From Chiridota heheva (lineage: Eukaryota; Echinodermata; Holothuroidea; Apodida; Chiridotidae), in the NCBI GenBank assembly GCA_020152595.1, contig JAIGNY010001813.1:793501-857500 (forward strand): a DNA stretch of 64,000 bases. Reading direction: 5' to 3'. Under the pieces are notes generated by a model. The model made no database searches. It was given only the letters and a program-made list of their open reading frames with translations, and had not been told where the DNA came from. Numbering within the stretch: position 1 is the stretch's first letter; the number at the start of each line of letters is the position of its first letter. Below are positions 22,822-62,300 of this stretch, in pieces. A program made the position numbers and the translations under genes.

Positions 22822-24357
22822 ATGGAACTCAGGATGGGCCATGTGATCTTCTATTTCATTTTAGTATGCTTGCCTATTGGGGTTCACTGCAATGTTGGCA
22901 TATCTTTAAACACTTCACTGTATTCTGCTCTGCAAGACTTTCAATACTATGTTGCAAAAGAAGGCAATTCAGTTGCTATCACCTGTACGATAAGTTCGAG
23001 GAGCTTTAGTCCGCCATCTTTGCTTAAAGTAGCTGCTGATGTACCTGTATTGTTGGCGGACAGTGGAACTCCTGTTATTGAAAGTGCACGATATAGTTAT
23101 ACAATAGACAATTATGATTATACTGTCACGGTAAACGGAATAACTTCTGAGGATGCTGGCGAGTATTATTGTTGCTCGGAAAATAAAGCGCTGTGGTTTT
23201 ACGTCAGTTATTCATGCAGCAATGCGTATCTACACGTAGAGAAAGCACTTCCTGAACCTATGTGTGTTTTAAACAGTACAGGTGATGGGTTTTACATGGA
23301 AGGAGACCTTATAAAGCTCACATGTGTATTACCAGAAGAGATCCTTGATAATTTCAACGTCGCAGTGCTCAATGCAGGACGTACTTCAAAGCTGAAATTA
23401 GACGATGATTTTGAATTTGAAATTGATGGTGTAGCATACAGCGAAGTAGTGTATATTATCGAAAGTGCAAGCAAAAATAAACATGACGGGGCGACCTTCA
23501 TCTGCTATCTAGACACTGTAGCTGGGCGGAACTTTTGCGAATATTTACCGTCAATTCGAGTTATCGATGAAATAAACGTGGAATTATCTCCACGAGTGCT
23601 TTCAGTCGATGAAGGGGGTTCTGCAATATTTACATGCAGAAGTTCAACACCTGTAGGCGAAGATAAGTTTATGTGGAGTTTACTTAATGTTTTCACAGAA
23701 AGGAAACTAGCTGTAATGAAAACGACGACTTCAGAGACAGGACATTCGGTTCTAAGGTTGAGTGAAGTCATCAGCCACGACGGGCGAATTCCTTCACTAA
23801 CAGTGTCTTGCACAGTTTCAATTGCAGGGAGTGAAGCCACAGCCACAGCTATTTTATTAATCCTACAAAAAGAAATCTTGACAACAACTCCGACCGTACA
23901 GTTTCACCCAACAAAACTTTTTGATGAAAGTGGGCAGGAAGAACCTAGAAATGAGAACAACCAACCAGGAACTATAATCGCGATTATAATTTCTATTGTT
24001 TTTGTAACTTTGCTAATTGTGTTTGCAGCTTTCTTCTGGTGTATGGGAATTCACAAACCAAAACATCCTAACCTAACAAAGGAAGAGATTACCAATGCAA
24101 CAGTGATAAATCCTGGATATACAGATGATGACTTCATAAAACCAAGGAAGAATGTCAGAAATCAAAACAATCACAGGACGAATCAGTACATGCACGATGA
24201 AAAGTCGGTATCAAGAACTGATTCTGTGGCAAATCATGAATATACATATGTGACGTATGATCATCAAGAAAATAATACAACTACGGGATTAACTGTGGCG
24301 AGTTCCGAAGTTATTTATAACTCTGCTTATGAACCATTTAACGGAGATAATCCTTAA
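22822..24357 (+). CDS. Three-Ig-domain type I membrane protein
   Basis: This is an intact 511-residue frame in one exon. Residues 1-23 form a signal peptide (hydrophobic core IFYFILVCLPIG, cleavage near VHC/N). Three Ig-like domains follow, with disulphide pairs at about Cys55/Cys117, Cys168/Cys228 and Cys272/Cys330. The first has the classic DAGEYYC motif plus extra cysteines (Cys118 and one in SYSCSN). A Thr/Pro-rich stalk precedes a transmembrane helix at about 384-408. The roughly 100-residue tail carries an NPGY motif (NPxY type), YTYVTY and VIYNSAY tyrosine sites, so phosphotyrosine or PTB-adaptor signalling is plausible. No clear orthologue is recognised. It looks like a lineage-specific Ig-superfamily receptor or adhesion protein at the cell surface. 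Codon use is regular and there is no frame damage. Confidence 0.88.
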   Translation: MELRMGHVIFYFILVCLPIGVHCNVGISLNTSLYSALQDFQYYVAKEGNSVAITCTISSRSFSPPSLLKVAADVPVLLADSGTPVIESARYSYTIDNYDYTVTVNGITSEDAGEYYCCSENKALWFYVSYSCSNAYLHVEKALPEPMCVLNSTGDGFYMEGDLIKLTCVLPEEILDNFNVAVLNAGRTSKLKLDDDFEFEIDGVAYSEVVYIIESASKNKHDGATFICYLDTVAGRNFCEYLPSIRVIDEINVELSPRVLSVDEGGSAIFTCRSSTPVGEDKFMWSLLNVFTERKLAVMKTTTSETGHSVLRLSEVISHDGRIPSLTVSCTVSIAGSEATATAILLILQKEILTTTPTVQFHPTKLFDESGQEEPRNENNQPGTIIAIIISIVFVTLLIVFAAFFWCMGIHKPKHPNLTKEEITNATVINPGYTDDDFIKPRKNVRNQNNHRTNQYMHDEKSVSRTDSVANHEYTYVTYDHQENNTTTGLTVASSEVIYNSAYEPFNGDNP

Positions 24358-24970
24358 GGGTAATACTAGAAATATATAAAGCTGCGAGAATGCATTGTTG
24401 GGTTAGATGTGGTTGCTATATAAAACTGTAGATACTACAAGGAGGTGGTCATCTTTCCATAAGGAGGTTTTACTTCTGCACATTTTCTATTTTGTTACAT
24501 TTTTGAAGTTTATATTGAGAAATTTCTTCGCAACTTCCAAGAACAAGTTACACGTTTTATGATAATTTTATAGTATTCCTAAGCACGTGAGATGCCAATT
24601 TGAATACGCACTCATGCTGATAGCATTAGTAGCTTACATTACATGATGGAATGAAGTGGCAACAACAGTGTGGCCGCGTGTGGTTTCATAGTTGCCAATT
24701 TGGGAGACCGGAGGCGCCACAGTTCCACAGTGAGGTTCGCTGCAATAATGAACTCCTCCGTATAGCCTCTTCTGAAGTCGTTTTGTGTTGTTAGTATTTC
24801 AAAATGCTCCATTTCATCCAAAAAGGGTAAAATGAGAGTACAATTTAATTATAATATAATTTGTTACCATTAATGTCAACAAATTTATAATCGTTCTAAA
24901 GAAATTAGCTAAAGCACTACCTACGTTTTGGTCTTACGATTACATACAATAAAACATTTCTTGAACATTG
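24358..24970 (+). other. 3' UTR candidate of the Ig gene
   Basis: No further frame follows the stop codon. The first good AATAAA on the plus strand is at 24948-24953 (tacatacaataaaacat), giving a possible 3' UTR of about 600 bases. The real cleavage site cannot be fixed from sequence. Confidence 0.4.
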
Positions 24971-26909
24971 TATGGCTAACTTCAAAAATTAAAAGAGCTG
25001 GCGACGAAAAGTGAGGGCGTTAGTTCTGGCTAATTTATGTAGATTTTAACCAATAGAAGTCGCATCACACGGTCTGCTTTTACAAAAATATTCCACCCAT
25101 CGCACGCAAGCGAATAAATTAAAAAAGTCAATGGGAAAACACATACAAATTTCAAGTTTTCGGGTTGGCATTTAGTCGGGATGTTTATAATATTCCACAC
25201 AGCAACGGTATTCGATTTATTATGGGACTCCACTTAAATACACCCCACTTTCCAGCCGCCAGCTCCTTTAAGTGTGCAAAATCTATTAAAGTATGTAGAA
25301 TGATAATTCATATGTAATTATTTAATTTAAGATATTATTGGTTTCAAATATGTGAATCAGCTTAGTTTCTTTAACTCCCAATAGCTAAGTTTATGATATT
25401 GTACAGTTGTATATACATTTAAACTGGTGCGATGCTTCTATGAACGATCTTCTTTCGAGATTTCATATATACGTCAACGGTCAGCCCATCAGCACTCCGG
25501 ACTACAATCCAGACTGTGTTAAAGGACTATGGGCAGTTAGAAGTAACGTGGGCTTAATAGCTTGAAATTATCATTTAAACAATTAAAATAGCAACAAATT
25601 AGTTCAAAATTGACCGATTTACAGCATTTTAAATTTCTAGTTGTTATTGCGCAATAATATGTGACATCAAAGGAGGGAAGGATCTTTTATCGTCTTTTTT
25701 AAAACCTTTGTTTTTTATCTCTCTGTCAATGTTGTTTGAAATATAGCATTCGACTTCGGGCAAATATTTGCAGAATTTTGCCATACCTCGAATTATCATG
25801 CATCTAGAACAGACATTCTAAAATTCATAAGTAGCTGAATTTAAAAACAGAATTTACAGAATTACATACATTTGATTTTGTGATGCGTTCCTCTTACTAT
25901 ATCACAAATTCCGCACAAGTTAACAAATCTTGAAACTTTGTTTCATAACTTAAAAATTAAAGAGCACTAGATCGAAAAGTGAGGGTGCTCGTCTTTGCGA
26001 ATTTCACAGATATATGATCCACAACAGATCGATGAACTTTATGCCTCCATAGCCCACAGACGACATGAGAGCAATGGTTCACTTGAATATTCATATTACC
26101 CAGAAAGTTACTATACCGTTGCATGCTAAATAAGCCTTCAATTCTTGGGGGAGCCCCCTAAAATTACGCCCACATTTTTTGGTCTAAGTGCTCATTCAAA
26201 TAAGCTTTTCACAAATTCTAAAAACTATTCCACTCAGATTTTCATGCTCTGTCACATATCTTAAATATGTTAGATGTCCATAGTCCTTTAACAACTCTGT
26301 GTGGCGTTCTGTGTGGCGTTAAGGTGTTACATATAAGGTGGAAAAATTAGACTGATTATAAATCCAGGTCAGTGTTCAATTGTGAACTTAGCCATTAACT
26401 GCATTATCTTCTTTCACAAGTCTTTGAATGCGTATAGAAGCAAACTTTCCTCAATTTCTTCAAATGTTACTGAAATCCAAGCAATTTGAATGTCCAGTTT
26501 ACAATTTTTTGGAACACTGCCACATGCACAAGACTAACACTTCTCTTTTCACTCAGACCAAGCATCAAACATATATCATTTATATGTAATCTCTTGTGGC
26601 ACGTATCACTTTTACGAGTATGAATCTGTAATTTTTTGGTTTGAAATCACTTATTTCTGTACAATTTGGTAACTCTAAAGAAGATATTTTTACAAGCATT
26701 TATTTACAACCAAAGATAAACAAAATAAACATAATATAAGCAAGCGCAGAATAAAAAGGTACTTACAATTCTTGAAGGAATTTTTTGTGATATAATAATA
26801 ATGTTAATGATTATTATTATTATTTAATAATAAATGATAATTTATTATGATGATAAGCGGGAATCTCATCCCAGCAAGAGTGATTGACACGGCCCCAGTA
26901 AATCGTAAA
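24971..26909. other. Non-coding stretch with a weak internal repeat
   Basis: No gene is seen. The phrase 'aaaattaaa(a)gagc..g..cgaaaagtgagggcg/tgctcgt' occurs near 24985 and 25952 and suggests an old duplicated repeat. (AAT)/(TTA) runs lie near 26800-26845. Confidence 0.45.
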
Positions 26910-27172
26910 GGAAAGGTATCGTCCCATAAATGAATTACGAAGTGATTGCCGCCGTGATACTAACGTCACTTCCGGTTTTCAATTTTCCTTATTAACTGCA
27001 AGAAATCTAATGTTATCGATAATGACATGTAGGTCCCTATGTTCGACCTGGCGAATGTCTGATCGATAACATCGCAAATTTCTCGCGATCAATAGGGAAA
27101 ATTAAAAACCGGAAGTGACGGTACAAGCGTGGCGGCGTTAACGTCTGAATGTGTTATGGGACGTTACTTTTC
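26910..27172. mobile_element. Foldback element, arms about 125 bp
   Basis: The left arm (cgtcccataa...gccgcc...cgtcacttccggttttcaattttcc) and the complement of the right arm are alignable from 26910 to about 27035 and from about 27172 back to 27050. The core pair 26964-26988 and 27096-27120 is nearly perfect. The whole stretch would fold into one long hairpin, consistent with a foldback or MITE-type element. The open frame at 27129-27377 starts inside the right arm and is not convincing. Confidence 0.75.
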
Positions 27173-27239
27173 TGTTAAACATGTAAAGTCAATTGATTGC
27201 CGTTTCAGTATTTGTTTAAATATTTCAACATTACAGAAC

Positions 27240-27302
27240 TCGCCCCTTGAACAGAACTACATCCTCATTTTCTGTGCCTGTGGCATTTCAGTAACCGCAT
27301 GG
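27240..27302 (+). repeat. Dispersed repeat shared with 35335-35405
   Basis: The sequence 'ccccttgaacag.actacatcctcattttctgtgcctgtggcatttcagtaaccgcatg' matches the minus strand at about 35396-35334 with a few substitutions. Both copies give a translated FCAC-type motif by chance. Its full boundaries are unclear. Confidence 0.6.
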
Positions 27303-27987
27303 TCGGTTTGCAATTTCCAGTTTATTTCAAATAATTCCACTTCGCGTTTTAACAAAATTTGCCCTCTAAAGGTGTGAAATTTGTTTTATTTGGACAAATT
27401 GTTAGAAGTTTCAACCTTTGAACATTGAAATTGACGCTATATTTCGTATTTCCACGTCAATTCTTTTCGAAGTTAAACTTCCTCCCCGTATGGCAAAACA
27501 AGGGGAGTTTTTATTTGAATAACATCAATATGTGCTGTCTGTGGAGTTTTAGGCATAAACAGAAAGTGTATTCCTTGTATATTCATAAGTAACCAATGTA
27601 TAATTTCATTGAGTCATATTCAAAGAAGCATGTGTTTGCTTTACGTAAGTATGTTCGATGGTGCATAACTCCTGACCTCTGGAAACAAAGAGTCCTTATG
27701 CATATATTGCAGTGATAAATAGAAATGACGTTAACCGCATGATTGTTTATAGAAATGGTGTTAAGGGGAGAAGGTTACGCTAATGGGTCGGCAAGATTTT
27801 AAAAGTCACTCAGAATTACGCTGCTGAAAATGGTGCTATTTTTACGATTTCTGCACCAAATGAAATAATTAAACCAGTTTTCAGGGTATAATTGATCCAA
27901 GTAAGAACTCCCTGATGTTCAAATATTAAGTTTTTATAAATATACAGCTTTTTGTGTTGAGTTGTCTCAACAACCTGTGGGACCGAA

Positions 27988-28082
27988 CAATTGCGTAATA
28001 TCTTTTCAACTCGTTGAGAGAGTGTTCTTCGAACGGAATGAAAATGTTACTGGCAGTTTCATCCCGTCCATATTTCAAGGGG
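27988..28082 (+). repeat. 95-bp dispersed repeat shared with 34983-35077
   Basis: The plus-strand phrases attgcgtaatat, tcaactcgttgagaga and ggcagtttcatcccgtcc...tttcaagggg recur in the same order on the minus strand at 35077-34983. That second copy lies just upstream of an Ig exon of the Tie-like gene. Confidence 0.7.
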
Positions 28083-28157
28083 CGCTTTCTTCAAATGACC
28101 TTTTAGAAACTTTAAGTTGTATTATACATTATTCATTATTCATCTCCATGTTAACCA

Positions 28158-28276
28158 GTTAACAAGATAGCTGGCCTTTAAATTGATATGGTTTACTACT
28201 AAACGTGTTCTTTGCAAAAGTAACGGGGAATATCTTCATTAGATATTCAATAATAAAGGCCAGATATCGTGTTAAC
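28158..28276. mobile_element. Candidate MITE with GTTAAC ends
   Basis: The left end gttaacaagatagctggccttta is inverted at the right end, aaaggccagatatcgtgttaac. A related copy of the left arm occurs at 58622-58693 (gttaactcgacagctggcctttaaactgatatg). No coding capacity is present. Confidence 0.65.
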
Positions 28277-29439
28277 TATAAAAGTCAATATTTCTGATTG
28301 GTCATACACAAATGCCGACAATCAATAAATATCCACCGCGGTATATTTAATCTAAAAAAGATCCACAACCGGATGTGACGTGAAGTTATGAGCATCGCAC
28401 TTTTACGAATTTTACGGAGACGAAATTCCCTCATTAAGATTCCCCCTCAGCTCTATTCGACCAAATTATCTTCCTCATGTACATTCGTTTTGTACCGAAT
28501 CGTTTCTGCTTATATTGTATATAAAAAGAGTTGTAAAACATCAATTTGTAAGAATTTACACCTTAACACCTTCCAAAGAGAGAAATATAACTGTGTATAG
28601 CTTTGACAACGTTGTGGACATTAGTTTTGTAGACTGCAGCACTTTCCATTCAGCCATAATTTACATTTTCAGATTTTTTGTCTGTGTTTTGTCAAGGGAT
28701 TCCCCTCTCTTGCCATTCATTTAATTTAATTAAAATAAATATTAGTTATGAAAGAACTAACGAGGAAATCATTGTGAATAATTATTACTAATCATGACAT
28801 TTCCTGTGCCTAGTTACTCTCTTTGGGAATATGACATCCCGAGGAAGATCTATAGCGAACCATTCAACACGTCATTTCCCGCTGGTTATCTGATTTGGAC
28901 TGGAAATGATACTGTTGCGGCTTATTTTAAAGTTTATGGAACAGACAGTACTGTGAAAAAAGGGCTCTGAATTTTGCTTGTGTGCTTAAAATTTTAATTA
29001 TTTATTTCATTATTTTAGTTCATTTGTTAGGGTTTAGTTCGAGGACTGGTCTTACACATGACCCTGAGCAATAATAGACGATACAAAGTCAAAAGAATAA
29101 AAGAAATTAAACAATAAAAAACGATATGCAAATTATGTATAAAAAAACACAACAATAATAGTAAATAAAAAAGTTAACTTATAAAGCTGTAACTAGAGGT
29201 AAAAATGGAAAATGTGCAAAATAATTTTTGTTTATTTATTTGATTCAATTTTTTTGGATAAGATACAACTAAAACAACATAATAATATATATGCAAATGT
29301 AATAGAAACCATAATAAGCACTTAAAATGCTGATACAATGATGGTTCCTTTAAAAATAAATGTTAAACAGTTAAAGAAAGCTGAAAGATAAGACTAACAT
29401 GTTTAAAGATAAACGATATGATTGAACAATGTAAGTAGC
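28277..29439. other. Non-coding stretch
   Basis: I see nothing that can be supported as a gene. Small open frames at 28388-28724 lack domains. Confidence 0.45.
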
Positions 29440-29663
29440 CGTTGTTTGATTACAAAAAATCAAAACATGGCTAACGAATGGCAGCATTTCATATCTTTAT
29501 CTGCATTGCTCGAAACAAATTGACCAAAGGTTTGCCTTGTCTACAGCACCCGATTAAAAAAGCATGGTTAATTCGGTTAGAAAGATAGTTTGGTTCCATC
29601 TCCTGCATGATTTATACCTTTAATCATTATGAAAAATGTAGAGGCATTCAATTCAGTGATGTC

Positions 29664-29719
29664 AATAGATCATTGGAAGAGTTGTCTCATTTAGTGTTAC
29701 AAATCATTCTTAGCCATCA
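29664..29719. repeat. 56-bp target-site duplication, left copy
   Basis: The stretch from aatagatcattgg to cttagccatca is repeated at 30193-30248 with a single mismatch (ttagtgtt versus ttagtctt). The two copies bracket the truncated LINE exactly. Confidence 0.92.
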
Positions 29720-30192
29720 CACCGTCAAACCAAAAGTCGGGACCAACACCCTCGGCACACTCGCAACCGCCTGGAATACATCGTTGTCACTCGCATCCGC
29801 CTCGGCCACTCCCCTCTCACTCACTCTCATCTCTTATCCCCTATCCCAGAACTCCTGATCTTCTCTCTCTCACAATCCTCAATCTTAAACCTTTTCGAAA
29901 ACAATTCTTCCTCAAAGACCATCAACTTTCTACTCAACAACAACCTCTTTACCACATTTAACTTCCCTCTCCCCTCCCTTTCTACCCCTAACCTTACATA
30001 CCCCTTCCTTTTCAGCAAAGTTTTCATATATTTTTTACCGACATTCTGTTTCCCCCCTGATCTCCTTTACAATCCTTCCATCTCCTCACTATCCTTACTC
30101 TTACACTACAATTTATTAACACTCTCTCGGCACATTTGACTCTGACTGTCGCGGTGCCGTTAAACATCAACAAACCAACCAAACCAAACGTA
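29720..30192 (+). mobile_element. 5'-truncated RNase H-type LINE insertion
   Basis: This 473-bp insert begins inside the C-terminal coding region. It encodes RLEYIVVTRIRLGHSPLTHS and LL, the RNase H-proximal motif of I-superfamily LINEs, and then breaks off in stops. The pyrimidine-rich 3' region ends in cacatttgactctgactgtcgcggtgccgttaaacatcaacaaaccaacc. It sits antisense within an older LINE relic. The 56-bp duplications on each side prove retrotransposition with 5' truncation. It shares its 3' end with the split copy at 14.6-20.5 kb. Confidence 0.85.
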
Positions 30193-30248
30193 AATAGATC
30201 ATTGGAAGAGTTGTCTCATTTAGTCTTACAAATCATTCTTAGCCATCA
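30193..30248. repeat. 56-bp target-site duplication, right copy
   Basis: This is the second copy of 29664-29719, with one mismatch. Confidence 0.92.
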
Positions 30249-30660
30249 GGTTATTTTGTAATTTAAAAAGCTCATTACTTCTCATAAGAGAGGCACCCGA
30301 CCAAACAGGTGAATAAACACAAAACGTGAATTTATACGGAGCATTGAATAAAAAGGATAATTCATCAAGAGGTACAAATAATTTTATGTGCCTCAGAAAG
30401 GCCAATTTGACTTAATAGCCCATTTTTGAGGTATTATTAACATGGTTGTAGAAAATTCAAATTTGAATCAATCTCAACCCTTAATATCTTGGCGGATTCG
30501 ACAATACTGAGTATATTGCCGTAAAAAGCAAAACAACAACAACATGTATTGATCTGTTGGAATCCAGGGGAATATACTACTTCCATAATTTTTACCCAGG
30601 TTGGGACACTGATACCGTTGCCGTAATTCCTGTGCATGCTCTTGATTGCATGACAAAATA

Positions 30661-31354
30661 AAAAGAGAAGAAAGCTTTGACTTTAATCATATAAATACAA
30701 TGTTTGATTCATTGTTGTTTTCCATAAGATACGTAAGCAATATCAAACAAAAAGCGAGTCACGTCGATATGTATATGCGATAGGTACAATAATTCAATTT
30801 ATCACTACAGCCAAATCATTATACTCTATCGTATATACGTCATCGTCAGATAGTGTGTCTTCTTGCAGAAAGCAATGCCATGCGTGCTTTTGATCCTGAA
30901 GTGCATAAATGTGTTCTGTAATTTTGAAATTGTTCCCTGTTTACTCATCCAGAGCTTACTCCCGCCTGAATTCGCTCTTCACTTTCATATTTTTTTCTGA
31001 TGTAATATACTAAACTAATTCACTAACTAACTAAATTAAACTGACTGAAAATTTGCTCATATTTTCATTGGAAGTGTCAGGTGCGTAAAAATGGGGTGGT
31101 AGGAAGCGTTAAACCCACGATCCCCGAGTATGTTGATAATCCTGAACAATGACATTGTGACATGTCAGTTATGGTGGTCCAGACAGCCAAGTCCCACAGA
31201 ACTCTGGATGTACCGCTGCGAAGGATGAATGATTTAGGTTGTTTACATATAAAATATAATATCAGCTATTTGCTCAGGCTCCTCCTTCATTACCTAAATA
31301 TCACCGGAAAACCATCGTCCCAAAGTGTGTCATAAACATTGTCGACTCTTATAC
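30661..31354. other. Non-coding stretch downstream of the last Tie-like exon
   Basis: No minus-strand exon with FN3, membrane or kinase features is visible. I also saw no convincing minus-strand AATAAA close behind the stop at 31350-31352. Confidence 0.5.
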
Positions 31355-59269
<27,915 letters not shown>

Positions 59270-60530
59270 GATTTTGCATGTGAATCCTGGGTCAAACAAT
59301 TTTCCAATAATTTTTCGATCAAAACTCCTGTACCATAAAAGGGGTCTTTTTTGTCAAAATAGTTATATCAAGAAATGCAGAGGAAGTTACTACTGCTGTA
59401 CTGCAAAAATCAAACTCTTGGATACATTCCGTTTGTCTCAAAAAGCTAAAAGTTTCAATTCCACTACTACAAATCTTTACTGCAACATAATATATTGTTA
59501 AATTAAAAAATTTGAATGCGTTTTGCAATTCTTTTGAAAAGAGGTGTGCCAATCGAACCCTGAAAGTTCTTAAAAGTGCATAAAATCGTGATTTTAGTCA
59601 AGAAACAATGTTGATCTTAATCTGTTTACCTAATAAGTTGAATAATTTTTTATGAATTCTGAATCTAAATTTATCAATTGCTAGTAAATAGTAAAAGGGC
59701 AGATGTTTGTGCAAGAGGTGGATTGTACTAAATATTAGTCTAAGGTAAACATGTACTTGCGCTGCAATCTTTATTCTGAGAAATTATGAATAATGTAAAG
59801 GAATCGAAAAATTTGTTTTTATACTGAAATATCAACCTAGCTGGTCTTCAGCAAATTAATTTTAAAATTTCATACATGGTTTTCTATTGTTATGAGTTTT
59901 GAGTTTTTCGAATGCGTGAAACGTACCAAGTGTTGTAGAACGTAGTTAGTAATTTTGTTGTTCTGGTTGCTTGTTTTAGTCCAGAATAGGATTGTAGAAA
60001 GGAGGGTATTTGGGGAGGGTATGGGTGGTGTTAGAAATTGTACGGTAGAGTTGAGCCTAATATTTTCCTGGGGTGTTGGGATATTGTGTGATATATCCAA
60101 GAGTTGTACGTAATAGTTTTACGATAATTGGTTACCATTTTTATAAAAAAATAATATTAAGGCATAGACGAACAACAGCTGGTTCCATCATAGTGTAGCA
60201 CAATGTAAAAAGAAAAAGTGAATATATTGTTTAGTGATACACAAACATTCCAGGGATTCAAAATAGTTATCCACCATCGAGCAAATGTGTATTAAATGGC
60301 ATACATGTAATTTATTGATCCCTATTTTGGTCTTACAATAAAATTAAGATATCTTTTACAATACAATTTGTATCAATACGATTATTTTATAAGAAGATTT
60401 GGCCTAGATGTACTCCTGCAATCGGGTAAGTGTTGTATGATTATTTGTATTGTTCATCAACATAAATGTATTTTAATATTGAAGAAAAATAATGCTCATC
60501 CGTCGCAATCAATGATGGCCGAGGCTACAC
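59270..60530. other. Upstream region of the Tie-like gene
   Basis: The promoter should lie here or further right, but I cannot point to a core element. No other gene is recognised. Confidence 0.4.
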
Positions 60531-60838
60531 AATTTGTAGCTGGGGATGAATCTGTGGTTGGGGATGAATCTGTGGTTGGGGATGAATATGTGGTTCGGGA
60601 TCATGAATCTGTGGTTGGGGATGAATATGTCGTTGGGGATAAATCTGTGGTTGGGGATGAATCTGTGGTTGGGGATGAATCTGTGGTTGGGGATGAATCT
60701 GTGGTTCGAGATCATGATTCTGTGGTTGGGGATAAATCTGTGCTTGGGAATGAATCTGTGGTTGGGGATGAATCTGTGGTTGGGGATGAATCTGTGGTTG
60801 GGGATAAATTTGTGGTTCGGATGAATATGTGGTTGGGT
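60531..60838. repeat. 18-bp minisatellite (tggggatgaatctgtggt)
   Basis: About sixteen units are present, mostly 18 bp. Some carry an extra cat triplet (gggatcatgaatctgtgg). The unit is divisible by three, so frames stay open on both strands: repeated GDESVV on plus and HPQPQI on minus. No signal peptide, start context or flanking domain supports translation. Confidence 0.93.
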
Positions 60839-60879
60839 GCGGTGTGTACGTAGATGTCTCTTCCATACATTAGGAAAAG

Positions 60880-61112
60880 ATTCACTTGGTTGGTGTCACG
60901 TCACATCCAGGAAATGACGTCATTTGCTGGAGTGAAAATAAACCTTTGCGCGATACATGTGGGCAAATTCGTATGCGTTTACTGTGTGCGGTACGTATGG
61001 CATGTAAACAAACACAGCTGAACGCTTTGTTTTCATTCCAATGCAAGGTGAATGCGCACAGTTGCTATACCGTCTGATGACCCCAGGTCACATTTCCAAC
61101 CAATTGAATAGG
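60880..61112 (+). mobile_element. Candidate MITE with attca-ttggttgg ends
   Basis: The left end attcacttggttggtgtcacgtcacatccagg is mirrored by the complement of the right end (attcaattggttggaaatgtgacctggggtcatc). A related copy of the left half lies at 48466-48555 on the minus strand. It is non-coding. Confidence 0.6.
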
Positions 61113-61139
61113 TAGGTCTAGTGAAAGATGTTACACCAG

Positions 61140-61775
61140 CCTCTGACTTGCAAGCAGCACACTTCTCTTGCGCCTCAGGTAGTCTACATTGCACTCCTCA
61201 GCTTGCTACGACATTTGGTGCAATCATGGGCATACAACTCCCAAGCTGGTACGTCGATGCAGAAGCCTAACGGAGGTTTAACGAAGGTTGAAAGCATGTT
61301 CTTATAGTGTATTTCTAGCCGCCTACTGAGCGCCGAGTTTTATAGAGCTCACCATAGAATAGTTACTTTGGGATGTGATTATCTAAACCACTTGTTCTGG
61401 CCATCTGACTTGAGCCTTTTCGAGAAGGGACTAGACACTTGGGATACAAGTCCTTATGAGAACTTCATTGACTAGCACTGTGTCCTGCTACTTTATCCTC
61501 AGTATCCTCTGGAGACTGATCATGTGAAATTGGTTTAGTTGCTTGTCTTGCCTGCTGTACACAGTTCATGTTTCAAAAGCATACAGAAGGGAAGCGAGCA
61601 TTACTGCACTACAAACCTTTAACTTCTTGTTGAGGTTTATTCCCCTACGGTCCCATACATTATTTCGTAGTCTCCTAAAGGCAGAGCTCGCTTTGGCCAT
61701 CCTGTTGTTAACCTCTGCATCAATGTTCACATCTATAGATATATTAATACCCAGGTAAGCAAAAAGGTAACGTTC
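61140..61775 (-). pseudogene. LINE reverse transcriptase C-terminal relic
   Basis: The minus strand from 61765 reads FAYLGINISIDVNIDAEVNN, RMAKASSAFRRLRNNVWDRR, GINLNKKLKVCSAVMLASLL, YAFET..TVYSRQDKQLNQFH, WQDTVLVNEVL and KAQVRWPEQVV, separated by stops. This is the familiar YLGS...EV..RI.KA..AF..L...W tail of non-LTR elements. The plus-strand frame 61543-61758 is a shadow. Confidence 0.82.
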
Positions 61776-62300
61776 TCAACTGTTTTGAGATCATGCCTCT
61801 TTAATGTTATACAAGGGGCACGGTAATGATGTGTTCTTATACTGCGCTATATCCACCCAAAACGCATGCTCAATGCCCCATGATTAAAAAGACAGTTGTC
61901 AACAGAAAGTGTACAAACCTGTACTATTACCCTGGTTTATTCCCTTATGCTGAGCACCAAGCGAGAAGGCAACAGGTGCCAATTTCTGAATCAGGCTTTG
62001 GTATCACTCGACCCGGATTTCAAGCGACGACCATCCGGCTGGAAAGTAACGTAGGTGCTCTACCAATGAAACTAAACAGTCGGTAAGACTTGATTGTTTT
62101 CTGTTCCAAATATGATTAAATTTTGTATTCTAGGTAACATTCAGCAATTAAGAACAACAATTTCCTTTCTAAAATAAAAGTGGAATTTTGGGCTGATTTT
62201 GTAACCTTAGGCTATCGGTAAAATTGGCGCAAGCTGCTGTAACGTTGCTTCTTTGCTATTGGTAGAGAAATAGCAAATTTGTGATGCTTTTTGAGAGTTG

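Larger units (their letters stand above)
29440..30660 (-). pseudogene. LINE reverse transcriptase relic, interrupted
   Basis: The minus strand before 30249 carries VESAKILRVEIDSNLNFLQ, then APYKFTFCVYSPVWSGASLM, then NELFKLQNNLM. These are typical C-terminal RT blocks of non-LTR elements (ILG..ID..L.F and Y..VW). The similarity is split by a second LINE at 29720-30192 and resumes weakly at 29663-29440 (GKPLVNLFRAMQ). Stops and shifts show a dead copy. The family beyond CR1/L2-like is unclear. Confidence 0.6.

Noticed and set aside
24639..25233. Minus-strand frames of 60-67 residues downstream of the Ig gene
   Set aside because: They are short, without domains or conserved pattern, in the likely 3' UTR and flank.
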